64,000 nucleotides of DNA from Falsibacillus albus (lineage in GTDB: Bacteria; Bacillota; Bacilli; Bacillales; DSM-25281), in NCBI RefSeq assembly GCF_003668575.1, contig NZ_RCVZ01000008.1, forward strand, positions 1 to 64,000. The letters run 5' to 3'. Below are positions 26,224 to 35,900 of the stretch, piece by piece; the stretch's first letter is position 1, and every line of letters begins with the position of its first letter. The position numbers and the translations under genes were made by a program. The notes beneath the pieces were generated by a model that worked only from the letters and a program-made list of their open reading frames with translations, was not told the DNA's origin and searched no databases.

Positions 26224-27805
26224 TAATCAATTTACCCTTTCTGCACTCCTCGTGAAAGGCACGAAGACGTTTCGTTTTGTCCAGCAGCGAATCCATGAAG
26301 TACTCCCATTGCTCCATCTTTTTCTCTTTCCGGTACAAAGCACGCAGCTTTTTCAGGTGCTTCACGGCTTTTTTATAAGACTGGCGGTTCCGTTCCTCCA
26401 GCGCGCGGTCGATCGTCTCGTGGTACATCGGCATCAACAGCCGCGGCGCCTCGGTCGAAATCACCTTAATATCGCTTTTATCCAGGTCCTCAATGGAATT
26501 GCCGATATACTGCTCAAGTTCCATCCATTTTTTAAAATCCTTTTTGATGAGCAAAAATTCACTGTAATAGCGATAGCTATATGGCAGCAGCTGCAAATAC
26601 AGCTTCTCCAAAAATCCGGAATCTTCTTTTTCCAAAAAACCTTCATCTATTGTATCCAAGAAGAACCTTGTGAAAGAAATCCGGTTATAGTCCGTTTCAA
26701 ACCCGCCAAAGAAAGCGGGGATCAAGTCGATGCTGAATTGAAGCAATTGTTTATAGCGGCGCGCCTGCCCCAATCCGCCGAGCCATTTCAGCCAGAAGGG
26801 GACATACGGCATCGATTCTGCCCCGATTTCCTTCAGCAATGCCATAGCCTGATCATCTTCGCGCGACAATATATAATGATGGGAAAGCGCGACTTTTTCC
26901 TCAAAAGTCGTCAGATTCAGCTCGTCAAGCCGCTCCAGTTCTTGTTTTCGCCAGGAAGCCTTCTTGAACAGAGATGTCCACATCACCCGGTAAAGTTCAA
27001 GCGTCTCAAAAGGGAAGACCGCTTGATCGTCAATGAGCGTCGCCGTGTCGTCCTTCAAAAATTCGATATACTCATCAAACGCAAACGGCATCGTCGTCAC
27101 CGTCAGCCTGTAGACGGCGTCCTCCGCCTCGTCGAGCATATATTGGAAGAAGGAAAGAAGGTGGGAAAGGTCCGAACGATCCTCGACCTCCAAACCAAGT
27201 GCGATCTCATTCAATTTTTTAAATGAAAAATAAGAAGTGAACAGCTGATACAGCGGTTTCCATTCCCGTTCCACCGGCTCTTTCCGCATCAAATTCCGGT
27301 AGGTGTTCTGGGCATGGAGCTCGATCAAATAAAGGTTGCGGGTATCCAAGGACTTGAACGCTTCCTCGTAATGAGAGATCCATTTTTGATAACCGGTCAG
27401 CTGCGTCTGCTTCAGTAAATCCGATCCACGCTTCAGCCCTTTGATCATTTCGAGGGCCTGGGCCGATTTCCAGCGGTCCATCCATTGGGACACGCTATGA
27501 AATTGCGCAAACACAGCAAAAAAGACCGCCATCTGATGCCGGCACATTCCTTCTTGTGGGCAAGAGCACGTGTTCAAAACAGGAAATGTCAAATCAAGCG
27601 TGACCTCGACGGGGGTAACGTCCTGTACCCGGCCGTCGATGCGGCTGTCCGAAGGCTTGATCTGATACACAAGCTGCTGGCGGTATAAGTTCAGCCCTTT
27701 TTTGACAGTCTTTTGCATCTCATCCTTGGATGAATCAAGGAAATCCAATAGCTGTTCACTGTAGTGCTCCACCTGGTGTTTGATCTCTTCAAGCTCGACA
27801 GGCAT
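26216..27805 (-). CDS. ywqB: SWIM zinc-finger protein YwqB
   Basis: The 529-residue protein carries a SWIM-type zinc finger near residues 77-92: CSC, then CRH (CxCx5CxH), followed by a long helical region. SWIM domains bind DNA or protein partners. It is the first gene of the ywqBA pair, with an excellent AGGAGG site before ATG 27805. Fixed pairing with a SNF2 helicase suggests the two proteins work as one complex on DNA. Confidence 0.9.
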   Translation of the reverse strand: MPVELEEIKHQVEHYSEQLLDFLDSSKDEMQKTVKKGLNLYRQQLVYQIKPSDSRIDGRVQDVTPVEVTLDLTFPVLNTCSCPQEGMCRHQMAVFFAVFAQFHSVSQWMDRWKSAQALEMIKGLKRGSDLLKQTQLTGYQKWISHYEEAFKSLDTRNLYLIELHAQNTYRNLMRKEPVEREWKPLYQLFTSYFSFKKLNEIALGLEVEDRSDLSHLLSFFQYMLDEAEDAVYRLTVTTMPFAFDEYIEFLKDDTATLIDDQAVFPFETLELYRVMWTSLFKKASWRKQELERLDELNLTTFEEKVALSHHYILSREDDQAMALLKEIGAESMPYVPFWLKWLGGLGQARRYKQLLQFSIDLIPAFFGGFETDYNRISFTRFFLDTIDEGFLEKEDSGFLEKLYLQLLPYSYRYYSEFLLIKKDFKKWMELEQYIGNSIEDLDKSDIKVISTEAPRLLMPMYHETIDRALEERNRQSYKKAVKHLKKLRALYRKEKKMEQWEYFMDSLLDKTKRLRAFHEECRKGKLINA

Positions 27806-27974
27806 AGCGAAACCTCCTAAATAAACAATCCGTACAGGTAAAAAACCATATTCTTTTATTATATCGCAAATCGGTGTTTTTTAGGACCGTGGAGAAAAAA
27901 ATGTGAGGATTTGGATTAGCGGGGAGTTTAAATAGTAAAGGAGATACTGTTTAAAAAGGACCGCAGCCTGAATA

Positions 27975-28072
27975 CACTTCGATTTCCGTGGGAGCCCTGT
28001 GAGCCTCCTCGGCTTCGGGGTCTCATCTTGCCCGCTGATCCACCCAGAGTCTCGCACCTTCCGCTCCAATTA
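27975..28072. repeat. Bacillaceae intergenic repeat, short copy
   Basis: The stretch contains CTCGGCTTCGGGGTCTCAT, CCCGCTGATCC and GAGTCTCGCACCTTCCGCTC, blocks shared with 35901-36086, 45097-45282 and 57045-57109. Read on the minus strand it is the familiar GCGGAAGGTGCGAGACTC intergenic element of Bacillaceae. No gene is supported between ywqB and 28275. Confidence 0.75.
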
Positions 28073-28118
28073 AAAACATATGAACCAAAATCATTGAAGA
28101 AATAGAATTTTAACAGGC

Positions 28119-28160
28119 AACCCTGCGTGGAAACCAGGTCTTCCATCATGCAGGTTTTTT
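28119..28160 (+). terminator. Orphan terminator-like hairpin
   Basis: AACCCTGC and GCAGGTT pair, with an inner GTGGAA/TTCCAT stem, followed by six T. No plus-strand gene ends nearby, so it may end an unannotated short transcript. Confidence 0.45.
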
Positions 28161-28274
28161 GTCCACGTTTATGACAGGTGAAGCATTTCCGAAAATTGTC
28201 GAGAGGTCATGCCTCATTTCGAGTACTTTTTCAAAGAAAATTTCATAGAGTAGATTTAGGGGGCGGATCTATCT

Positions 28275-29447
28275 ATGAAAAAGATAAAAAAGATATTAGC
28301 AGCAGCATTATTATTCGTCATTGCAGGCACATTGTTGTGGTCGAAAGCAAGTGCATTGGAGCCGGTCAAAATGATCGCGGTAGGTGTGAATGATAGGATG
28401 GCAGCATTCCCGGATGCAAAGCCATACATAAAAGGTTCCACTGCGTACGTGCCCATCAGGTTTTTGGGAGAAGCATTTGGAGGCAATGTTACATATGATG
28501 CCAAAACGAATTCGGTTATCTATCAAAATAAAGAACAGAAAATGATTTTTGATATAAGGGGACAAAAAATCATCTATGGCCAAAAAATCATTTCGTGCAA
28601 GATTTTCGATCAAAATGGAAGAACGTATGCGGAACTGAGGCTAATGGGAGAAACTCTAGGTTACAAAGTTGATTATTTGTCGAAGCATCGTGTTGTACGA
28701 CTCTACAATAGCGAGCCTCACCTCAGCCATCCAGGTTTCATATCCCAATGGGGAAGCCGTATTCATGATTACATATATTCAAAAGGGCCGGTGGTGGTGC
28801 CACCGAGCAAACCAGCCAGCCAAAAGACCGTCTATTTAACCTTTGATGACGGTCCGAGTAAATTTACGAGTGAGCTGATTGCGATTTTGAATCACAATGA
28901 TATACATGCAACGTTTTTTCAAATCGGCCAAAATGTAAAGGAATATCCTTCTGCAGCCAAAAAAGTCGCCGATAACGGCAACTATATCGGGATCCATACG
29001 TATACCCATGATGCATCCAAACTTTATCATGGAACGGCTGGGTTTATGAATGAAGTCTCCATGACCCAAAAGCTGATCAAACAAACGACAGGGGTGGCGA
29101 CATCGTTAGTCCGGGCGCCGTATGGCAGCAAGCCATACCTGACCCAGGCTTATCGGGATCAATTGGCGGCAGGTCATTATAAATTATGGGATTGGGACAT
29201 CGATACGCGGGACTGGGAAGTAAGGGACAGAAGTGACCTTGTCCTAAATAATGTAAAATCAGGCGTGGTCAGCATCCAGCACAGGAGCACGAAAGAACCT
29301 ATGGTCATCCTGATGCACGAAAAATCCGTCACCGTTTCGATCCTGCAAAAAGTCATCGACTATTTGAAAACACAGGGCTACACCTTCGAAAAATACGACC
29401 CGGCCCACCACATCGTCAAAAACTTCTGGAACGACAAACGCCTTTGA
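28275..29447 (+). CDS. Polysaccharide deacetylase with copper amine oxidase-like N-terminal domain
   Basis: This 390-residue exported protein has a signal peptide (about residues 1-27, ending ASA). Next comes a CuAO-N stalk domain at about 30-135 with the PYIKGSTAYVPIRFLGEAFG pattern. The NodB carbohydrate esterase 4 domain starts at about residue 185, with TFDDGPS (metal/catalytic Asp), IHTYTHD (metal His pair) and RAPYGSKPY. It should deacetylate cell-wall or extracellular N-acetyl sugars. The start follows GGGGGCGG. It is a single gene ending in a UUCG-capped hairpin. The substrate cannot be decided. Confidence 0.88.
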   Translation: MKKIKKILAAALLFVIAGTLLWSKASALEPVKMIAVGVNDRMAAFPDAKPYIKGSTAYVPIRFLGEAFGGNVTYDAKTNSVIYQNKEQKMIFDIRGQKIIYGQKIISCKIFDQNGRTYAELRLMGETLGYKVDYLSKHRVVRLYNSEPHLSHPGFISQWGSRIHDYIYSKGPVVVPPSKPASQKTVYLTFDDGPSKFTSELIAILNHNDIHATFFQIGQNVKEYPSAAKKVADNGNYIGIHTYTHDASKLYHGTAGFMNEVSMTQKLIKQTTGVATSLVRAPYGSKPYLTQAYRDQLAAGHYKLWDWDIDTRDWEVRDRSDLVLNNVKSGVVSIQHRSTKEPMVILMHEKSVTVSILQKVIDYLKTQGYTFEKYDPAHHIVKNFWNDKRL

Positions 29448-29458
29448 CAAGCCCACCC

Positions 29459-29496
29459 CTTTTGGTGACAGGCACTTCGGTGCCTGTCACCAAAAG
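29459..29496. repeat. Short GGTGACAGGCAC hairpin with TTCG loop, copy 6
   Basis: CTTTTGGTGACAGGCAC and its complement are joined by TTCG, a very stable RNA tetraloop. It sits between the convergent deacetylase and phosphatase genes and probably terminates transcription from both sides. Confidence 0.85.
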
Positions 29497-29504
29497 TACA
29501 TAGC

Positions 29505-31148
29505 CTAATCCATCGGAACGAAGAAGTCCCGGCCGTTATAGACATTGACGCCGTTTAGTTTTTTTATTTTGCCGTTTTTGATCATGATGTTTTTGTTTTC
29601 GGGGTATTCGATTTTCAACTTTCTTTTCTTGGCCATGAATACCGGATTCTCTTCGTCCGAGCGCTCGATTTTTATCATGAATCCTTTCCTCCGATAATAC
29701 TCGGCTGCATTGACAAAGCGTTTTTTCGTTGTCATTGCTAAGTCGATCTGCAAATATTTGGCCATATACTTCGAAATGTCGATGTTATTGACGAGTCCCG
29801 TTGGCTTCCCTGGGCCGTAAGAATAAAGGAAGACGTCCTCGCCGGTGTGGCCATGGGTCGTGAATCCGAGGTGCGCACGTGCGGCAAGGAGCTTCACCAT
29901 TTCGCCTTCTACATCAACTGAACTTTCCACTTTCTTCATTTCCCCATTGGTTAGATCGTCCAACCCATATTCCTTCAATACCCCTTCAAGGTTGCTGCGG
30001 TCCTTCTTCAGCTGGGAGACGGCGCCGCTGACTGTAAGCTTTGCCTTTTTCAATGGGTTGATCACTTTGTCAATCGGCGTGTATGCATACGTTTTGTTGG
30101 TCGTTTTGGCCCCGATCGTCAGGCCGCTGTTCCCATGGTCGGTCACGGCGACGACCATCGTTTGCTTGTCTTGCTTGGCAAACTTCATCGCTTCGCCGAC
30201 TGCGTGATCAAAGGACAGCACTTCACTGATCATCCCGACCGGGTCGTTTTTATGCGCAGCCCAGTCGATTTTGCTTCCTTCAATAAAGAGGAAGAATCCT
30301 TTGTTCTTTTGTGACAGGACATCGATGGCTTTCTTCGTCATATCAGAGAGGGATGGCTGGTCCGGTGCAAGCTTTTTCCGATCGAAGTCATAGGCGATAT
30401 CGCCGTAAGCGAAGCTTCCCCACATTTTATCCCCCGGCATCCGCTCCATGTCCCATTTATTCTCCACATACGTGTATCCGTGCTTTTTGATGACATCGAT
30501 CAGGTTTTCGTGATCCTGGCGTGCCTCCTTCACACCAAAAGGAACTTTTTTGAGCTTGTCATCCTTTAAAATCGAAGCCGGGGCGAGCGATTGCTTACCG
30601 CCGCCGAGCACGACGTCCATCCCTTGATACACCTGCTGCTCGCCGATGTCGTCGAAGTCATTCCGCTTCACGGCATGGGCAGAGAATGCGGCGGGTGTCG
30701 CATGTTGGATAGGGGAGGTGGACACGATCCCCGTCGCCAGTCCTTTCTCCTGCGCGGCTTCCAATAAATTCGCCACAGGTTTGAATGTCCTTGGTGCTTT
30801 TTCACCGCTTGGCGGAAGGGCAGGATTTACCTCATTCGGCACCATTCCGATCGCATCCGTCACGGTTTTCTGGCCAGTCGCAAGCGCCGTACCGGCAGCC
30901 GCAGAGTCCGTGATGGATGATTCCAGCGAATACGTTTTCACCCCGCCGTTGATCAAATGGTCCATATTGAGCGACCTCCCGTTATACCAGCGGGCAAGCG
31001 TCACCACATCCGAATTCGTCCCGTCCATGACAAGGAAAATCACATTGCGGGGAACCGCCTTCGCCCCCTTGACCCCGACATCCGTCTTATGCGCCGTCAA
31101 CGAAAAAATCAATATCACACACACCACACTGCTCAAAATCCATCTCAT
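29505..31148 (-). CDS. Secreted alkaline phosphatase
   Basis: A 547-residue alkaline phosphatase superfamily enzyme that releases phosphate from phosphomonoesters outside the membrane. An N-terminal signal sequence spans about residues 1-25. Metal and catalytic motifs are in order: FLVMDGTNSD, the nucleophile Ser in SSITDSAAAGTALATGQK, VTDHGNSGL and TTHGHTGEDV. I chose ATG 31148 because GAAGGGGA lies 8 bases before it. The C terminus (about the last 80 residues) extends beyond the core. No PhoP box was identified. It stands alone between two palindromic repeats. Confidence 0.9.
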   Translation of the reverse strand: MRWILSSVVCVILIFSLTAHKTDVGVKGAKAVPRNVIFLVMDGTNSDVVTLARWYNGRSLNMDHLINGGVKTYSLESSITDSAAAGTALATGQKTVTDAIGMVPNEVNPALPPSGEKAPRTFKPVANLLEAAQEKGLATGIVSTSPIQHATPAAFSAHAVKRNDFDDIGEQQVYQGMDVVLGGGKQSLAPASILKDDKLKKVPFGVKEARQDHENLIDVIKKHGYTYVENKWDMERMPGDKMWGSFAYGDIAYDFDRKKLAPDQPSLSDMTKKAIDVLSQKNKGFFLFIEGSKIDWAAHKNDPVGMISEVLSFDHAVGEAMKFAKQDKQTMVVAVTDHGNSGLTIGAKTTNKTYAYTPIDKVINPLKKAKLTVSGAVSQLKKDRSNLEGVLKEYGLDDLTNGEMKKVESSVDVEGEMVKLLAARAHLGFTTHGHTGEDVFLYSYGPGKPTGLVNNIDISKYMAKYLQIDLAMTTKKRFVNAAEYYRRKGFMIKIERSDEENPVFMAKKRKLKIEYPENKNIMIKNGKIKKLNGVNVYNGRDFFVPMD

Positions 31149-31207
31149 TGCCAAAATCCCCTTCAAAATAAGTTACCCTCAGTTTTTGAAGAAAAAGGGA
31201 AAATATG

Positions 31208-31254
31208 TAGGGTGACAGGCACCATCCAAAAATTGGATGGTGCCTGTCACCCTA
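31208..31254. repeat. GGTGACAGGCACC palindrome, copy 7
   Basis: A perfect hairpin with TAGGG ends and an AAAAATT loop, between the divergent phosphatase and namZ genes, so it is not at a transcript end here. Confidence 0.85.
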
Positions 31255-31283
31255 AAGGTGTATATTGATTGTGAGAGGAGTGG

Positions 31284-32438
31284 ATGGATTTGAAGCTTGG
31301 GTTGGAGAATTTTTTGGAGCATCATGTCAATGAGTATAAGGGGAAGCGGATCGGGCTGGTGACGAACATGACAGGAGTGGATCATCGGTTGACGCCCACA
31401 ATTGATTTGTTTCATCAGCACCCTGACATTCGATTGACCGCTCTGTTTGGCCCGGAGCATGGTCTGCGCGGAGATGCGAAAGAGGGAGCGAAGGTCGGGA
31501 ATGAAGTCGATCCGAAAACGGGCCTCCCTGTCTACAGCTTGTACAGCGAAACACGCATCCCCTCAAAGGAAATGCTCGAAGATGTCGATGTGGTATTTTT
31601 TGACCTGCAGGATATCGGCGCCCGCTACTACACATTCATTTACACGATGGCCAACGTGATGGAGGCATGCGGGACATGCGGCAAGGAATTTGTCGTCCTC
31701 GACCGTCCGAATCCCATCAACGGAGTACAAGTCGAAGGGAATCTGGTGGAATCCGGTTTTACTTCCTTTGTCGGTCAATATCCATTGCCGAATCGGCATG
31801 GCCTTACGATCGGGGAGCTTGCCCATTGGTTCAAGCATGAAGGCCATATTTCATGTGATCTAAGGGTCATCGAAATGACGGGCTGGAAGCGGGAGCAATA
31901 TTTTGACCAAACCGATCTGTTCTGGGTGCAGCCGACGCCGAATACGACGACGATGGACATGATGCTTCTGTATCCAGGCACATGTTTAATCGAAGGGACA
32001 ACGCTATCGGAGGGAAGAGGGACGACGAAGCCGTTTGAATACATCGGGGCGCCTTGTATCGATGGGTATGATCTGGCAAAAAGGATCAATCAAACGAACA
32101 TCCCATCGATCATTGCCAGACCGGTTTCTTTCGTACCAACTTACCAAAAGCATATGAACGAAAGATGTGAAGGCGTGCAGCTTCATATCACGGACCGCCG
32201 CCGATTGAAATCTTTTTCAACGGGTCTTAAAGTCATCGAAACCATCGCAGAACTCTATCCGAAAGAGTTTGCATTCCGTGAGAAAAACGAGGAAGGCTTG
32301 GATTTCTTTAACCTGCTTGCCGGTACGGACCGGCTGAAAGACATGATCACCAACGGTAAAGTGGATGATTTTTTGGAAGAATGTGAAGAACTGTCTGCCG
32401 CCTTCAACAAAGAAGCAATAAAATATCATTGTTATTAA
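31284..32438 (+). CDS. namZ: Exo-beta-N-acetylmuramidase NamZ-like (DUF1343)
   Basis: This 384-residue DUF1343 protein is related to B. subtilis NamZ (YbbC), which releases terminal MurNAc from peptidoglycan fragments. Conserved stretches include GLVTNMTGVD, LFGPEHGLRGDA, FFDLQDIGARYYTF and RPNPINGVQVEGN. No signal peptide is visible; some relatives are exported, so the site of action is unclear. GAGAGGAG lies just upstream; TTG 31290 is an alternative start with better spacing. It heads a run of MurNAc-recycling genes on the same strand. Confidence 0.85.
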   Translation: MDLKLGLENFLEHHVNEYKGKRIGLVTNMTGVDHRLTPTIDLFHQHPDIRLTALFGPEHGLRGDAKEGAKVGNEVDPKTGLPVYSLYSETRIPSKEMLEDVDVVFFDLQDIGARYYTFIYTMANVMEACGTCGKEFVVLDRPNPINGVQVEGNLVESGFTSFVGQYPLPNRHGLTIGELAHWFKHEGHISCDLRVIEMTGWKREQYFDQTDLFWVQPTPNTTTMDMMLLYPGTCLIEGTTLSEGRGTTKPFEYIGAPCIDGYDLAKRINQTNIPSIIARPVSFVPTYQKHMNERCEGVQLHITDRRRLKSFSTGLKVIETIAELYPKEFAFREKNEEGLDFFNLLAGTDRLKDMITNGKVDDFLEECEELSAAFNKEAIKYHCY

Positions 32439-32574
32439 AAAGGGCAAAAGTTATGCCTATTTTGAAACAAAAGTTTAAAATTTTCAAAATATATTGACAT
32501 AAAATTTCAACTTCTTGTATGATTAGTTATAAATAATTATCGGAAAATTCTATCAAAAAGATAAAAGGAATGAA

Positions 32575-33435
32575 ATGATGATCAACGGTGGATTATCCCT
32601 GATCAGGGAATCAATTTCAACATTAAACAAACCAGAACAGCGGGCAGCCCAATATATTTTGGAGCAGCCACAGGAAATCGTGCGCCTTTCCATCCAGGAA
32701 TTGGCGAAGCGAAGCGATTCAAGCTCGTCTGCCATCATCCGGCTTTGCAAAAACCTTGGCATGGATGGCTTCCGTGAATTGAAGCTCAGGGTGACAGGGG
32801 ATCTGCAGCAGTCCGGAAACGGTGGGGAGGAATTCAAGGAAATCCAGCCGAACGATGATATCCCGACGCTGATTGAAACGATCACCAACAACAATATGTA
32901 CTCCTTGAAGGAAACGATGAAGGTGCTCGATTCCTTGAAGGTCGAAAAAGCAGTGGAGGCGCTGTACAACGCGAAGAGAATCGACTTTTACGCAGCGGGT
33001 GCATCCCAATTGGCGGCATTGGATGGACAGCATAAATTCATGCGGATCAACAAGCACTGCACGGCCTATGCCGATACGCATCTGCAGCTGACGTCCGCTG
33101 TGACATTGGGGCAGCAGGATGTGGCGATCGGGATTTCCTACTCCGGTGAGACCGTCCATGTCATTGACGCGATAAAAGAAGCGAAAAGCAACGGGGCCAT
33201 CACCATCGGCATCACGAAATGCGGGGCCAACGGGCTTTCCAAAGAAGTCGACATCCATCTCGAGACGATTTCATCCGAATCGGACATGCGAAGCGCCGCG
33301 ACTTCCTCCAGGATCGTTCAGCTCAATGTGGTCGACATTTTATTCATCGGGGTTGCCGGCAAAAACTTCGACGATTCGATCGCTTATTTACGAAAATCAA
33401 GGCAATCGCTGCAGCAAACATATCGAAAAAAGTGA
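32575..33435 (+). CDS. murR: RpiR-family transcriptional regulator MurR-like
   Basis: The 286-residue protein has an N-terminal helix-turn-helix domain (about 1-77, with ELAKRSDSSSSAIIRLCKNL) and a C-terminal SIS sugar-phosphate-binding domain (about 125-265, with GASQLAALDGQHKFMR and GISYSGETVHVIDA). This is the MurR architecture, a repressor that senses MurNAc-6-phosphate. Placement between namZ and the amidase-like gene supports that role. It starts at ATG 32575 or 32578 after AAAGGAAT. Confidence 0.85.
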   Translation: MMINGGLSLIRESISTLNKPEQRAAQYILEQPQEIVRLSIQELAKRSDSSSSAIIRLCKNLGMDGFRELKLRVTGDLQQSGNGGEEFKEIQPNDDIPTLIETITNNNMYSLKETMKVLDSLKVEKAVEALYNAKRIDFYAAGASQLAALDGQHKFMRINKHCTAYADTHLQLTSAVTLGQQDVAIGISYSGETVHVIDAIKEAKSNGAITIGITKCGANGLSKEVDIHLETISSESDMRSAATSSRIVQLNVVDILFIGVAGKNFDDSIAYLRKSRQSLQQTYRKK

Positions 33436-33444
33436 GGTGAGACC

Positions 33445-34506
33445 ATGAAGCTCATTCCGGAGCGGGTGGAAAAATTAAACGCTTTTATCCAGCAACAGAT
33501 TGACGAAAAGCAGATTCCCGGAGCGGCCGTGGCCATTTTGACAAAAGATCAAGTTTTAATGGAAAACTATTATGGACTGGCCCATGTGGATCAAAAGCTT
33601 CCAGTTCAGCGGGACACGATCTTTGACCTTGCATCACTGACGAAGGTGTGCGCCACACTTCCTGCGATTCTATCATTAATCGAATCTGGGAATCTCGATA
33701 TACATGACCGGCTATCGCGATATCTTCCGGAGTTTGCCGATCAGCCAATCACGATCAAACATTTATTGACCCACACGAGCGGACTGCCCGCCTCGCTGAA
33801 CTTTTATCGAAAAAACTACACGATTGAGGAAGCCGTCAGTGATATCGCGGAGCTGCACAAATCGATTGGCCCGGATGAAAAGGTGATTTACAGCGACTTG
33901 AACTTCATCCTGCTCGGGCATCTCGTCAAGGTGATCACATCGATGAAACTCGATGCCTTCACGCAAAAATATGTGTTTGATCCATTGGAAATGAAGGATA
34001 CATATTTCAATCCGCCGGACCACCTTCAAAACCGGATTGCTGCCACCGAGTATCGCGATCATCTGCAGGATTATCAATGGGGCACCGTCCATGACGAGAA
34101 TGCCAAAGCGTTCGGCGGCGTCAGCGGACATGCCGGCTTGTTCTCGACACTCGGCGATTTAGCCAACTATGCCAGCTGCCTGTTGAACAATGGCACCTTC
34201 AAAGGGAAGGAGATCTTTTCTTCGGCCACACTTCAGGCAAGCTACCGCAATTATACGAAAGGGCTGGAGCTGAACCGCGGGCTTGGCTGGCAGCTCGTGG
34301 ATGAAGATGTATCTCCGGTCGGCGCCATTTTCCCGCAGGACAGCGTCGGCCACACCGGGTTCACGGGGACGTCCCTCTGGTTCAATCCTGAGCGGGAATT
34401 TGCCGTCATCCTGCTGACGAATCGCGTCCACTTTGGCCGTCAGACCGATATCATCCGATTTCGAAAGATCGTCCATTCATTAGCGGCGATGTCCATAGCT
34501 TATTGA
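33445..34506 (+). CDS. amiE: Serine beta-lactamase-like hydrolase, AmiE (YbbE) type
   Basis: This 353-residue protein belongs to the class C beta-lactamase/penicillin-binding fold. It has SxxK as SLTK (about residue 54), YSD (about 152) and HTG (about 302) in place of KTG. No signal peptide is evident. In the B. subtilis MurNAc operon the YbbE homologue acts as an N-acetylmuramyl-L-alanine amidase, removing stem peptides from MurNAc. The neighbouring namZ, murR and murQ make the same role likely here. It follows murR by 9 bp with a GAGGTGAG site. Confidence 0.78.
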   Translation: MKLIPERVEKLNAFIQQQIDEKQIPGAAVAILTKDQVLMENYYGLAHVDQKLPVQRDTIFDLASLTKVCATLPAILSLIESGNLDIHDRLSRYLPEFADQPITIKHLLTHTSGLPASLNFYRKNYTIEEAVSDIAELHKSIGPDEKVIYSDLNFILLGHLVKVITSMKLDAFTQKYVFDPLEMKDTYFNPPDHLQNRIAATEYRDHLQDYQWGTVHDENAKAFGGVSGHAGLFSTLGDLANYASCLLNNGTFKGKEIFSSATLQASYRNYTKGLELNRGLGWQLVDEDVSPVGAIFPQDSVGHTGFTGTSLWFNPEREFAVILLTNRVHFGRQTDIIRFRKIVHSLAAMSIAY

Positions 34507-34595
34507 TCAAAGCCACTTGAAAGGGGTGATGGTTCAAGGGGGAAGGGCTTCACAAAGTTCCAAGATGACAAGATTCAAAACAAGGGGGAAATAGG

Positions 34596-35858
34596 ATGAA
34601 GAAATGGCTCACACTTATGCTTGCAGCAATTCTGGTCATGGCATCGATTGCCGGCTGCTCCAGCAAATCTTCGGGGGAAAAAGACGGCAAAACGGTTACG
34701 GTATGGAGCTGGCGTAAACAGGACAAAGACTTATGGGCAAAGGTACAGGAAAACTTGAAGAAAGATGGAAAAGATATCACGATCAAATTCCGCGGCGTCA
34801 CACCTACTCAATACGACGCAACGCTGCAGACAGCCATGAACGGCGGGAAAGGACCTGACATCCTGACACTTCGCGCAGGAAGCGGCATCACGAAGTATTC
34901 CGATGCGAAGCAAATCGTCGCACTCGATGAAATCGACGGCTTGAAGGATTTTTCAAAAGGGATCATCTCCCAGGTTCAATCCAATGGCAAAACCTATGCA
35001 GTACCGTTCGCGGTGCAAACCTCACAATTTTTCTACAACAAAGACATCTTCGACAAATACAATCTATCAGAACCAAAAACATGGGATGAACTCGTAAGCG
35101 ATTTTAAAACGTTGAAAGAAAATGGCGTTACACCGATGGCGGTTTCCGGACGTGAAGGCTGGGCGCTTAATTTGATCGTCGATGCCGTCGGAGCAACTTC
35201 TTTAGGCGACGACTGGGTCAAGGATTTGATCGCAGGTAAGAACAAGTTCAACGATCCTAAATTCGTCGACGTCCTCAAGCGGATCAATGATTTGAAGCCG
35301 TACTTCCAGGACGGATATTCCGCTTCAAGCTATGAAGATATGAAAACGTTATTCACGCAAGGGCAAGTCGCTGTCATTTTGGATGGAATCTGGTCGGCTG
35401 GTGAATATACGAAGCAAAATCCTGATTTGAAATTCGGCAGCTTCATGGCGCCGCCGGTGAATGCAGGGGATGAACCGCATATCTATGCCTTCCTCGATGG
35501 CGGATACGGCTTGAATGCGAAAGCCAACAACAAGGATAAAGCCATGGAAGTATTAAAATATGCAGCAACAAAAGATTTCGGCCAGCTTTACACGAACACA
35601 TTCGGTGAAATCTCTGCCTATCCGGGCGTGAAAGCGGAGAATGCTTCAGAAGCGTTGACGCAGGCAATGGACCGATTCGAGAACAACTCGATCAACCAGC
35701 TTTTCCGAATCCGTTCACCATTTGACACAGGAGATCCAGGAATCGCGACGATCCTTTCAGCAGGCATGCAGTCCATGCTCGCGGGCAAACAAACGCCGCA
35801 GCAGCTGGGCGACAAAGTGCAGAAGGATCTATCCAAGTGGTATAAGCCATTTAAATAA
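34596..35858 (+). CDS. ABC transporter sugar-binding lipoprotein
   Basis: This is a family 1 extracellular solute-binding protein of 420 residues. The lipobox is IAGC, with Cys21 as lipid anchor after a short signal peptide, followed by a Ser/Lys linker and the WSW...DKDLW periplasmic-binding fold. The two permeases downstream belong to the same importer. The context (namZ, murR, amidase, murQ) points to MurNAc or a muropeptide sugar as substrate, though sequence alone only says carbohydrate. The ribosome binding site is GGGGGAAATAGG. Confidence 0.85.
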   Translation: MKKWLTLMLAAILVMASIAGCSSKSSGEKDGKTVTVWSWRKQDKDLWAKVQENLKKDGKDITIKFRGVTPTQYDATLQTAMNGGKGPDILTLRAGSGITKYSDAKQIVALDEIDGLKDFSKGIISQVQSNGKTYAVPFAVQTSQFFYNKDIFDKYNLSEPKTWDELVSDFKTLKENGVTPMAVSGREGWALNLIVDAVGATSLGDDWVKDLIAGKNKFNDPKFVDVLKRINDLKPYFQDGYSASSYEDMKTLFTQGQVAVILDGIWSAGEYTKQNPDLKFGSFMAPPVNAGDEPHIYAFLDGGYGLNAKANNKDKAMEVLKYAATKDFGQLYTNTFGEISAYPGVKAENASEALTQAMDRFENNSINQLFRIRSPFDTGDPGIATILSAGMQSMLAGKQTPQQLGDKVQKDLSKWYKPFK

Positions 35859-35900
35859 TCGCTCTTTTCGTAATTGTTGCTATTCATCAAAGGTTGTGTA

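Noticed and set aside
26252-27226. 324-codon plus-strand frame opposite ywqB
   Set aside because: It is antisense shadow of the SWIM-domain gene, with composition rich in His, Gln and Leu typical of reverse-strand reading.
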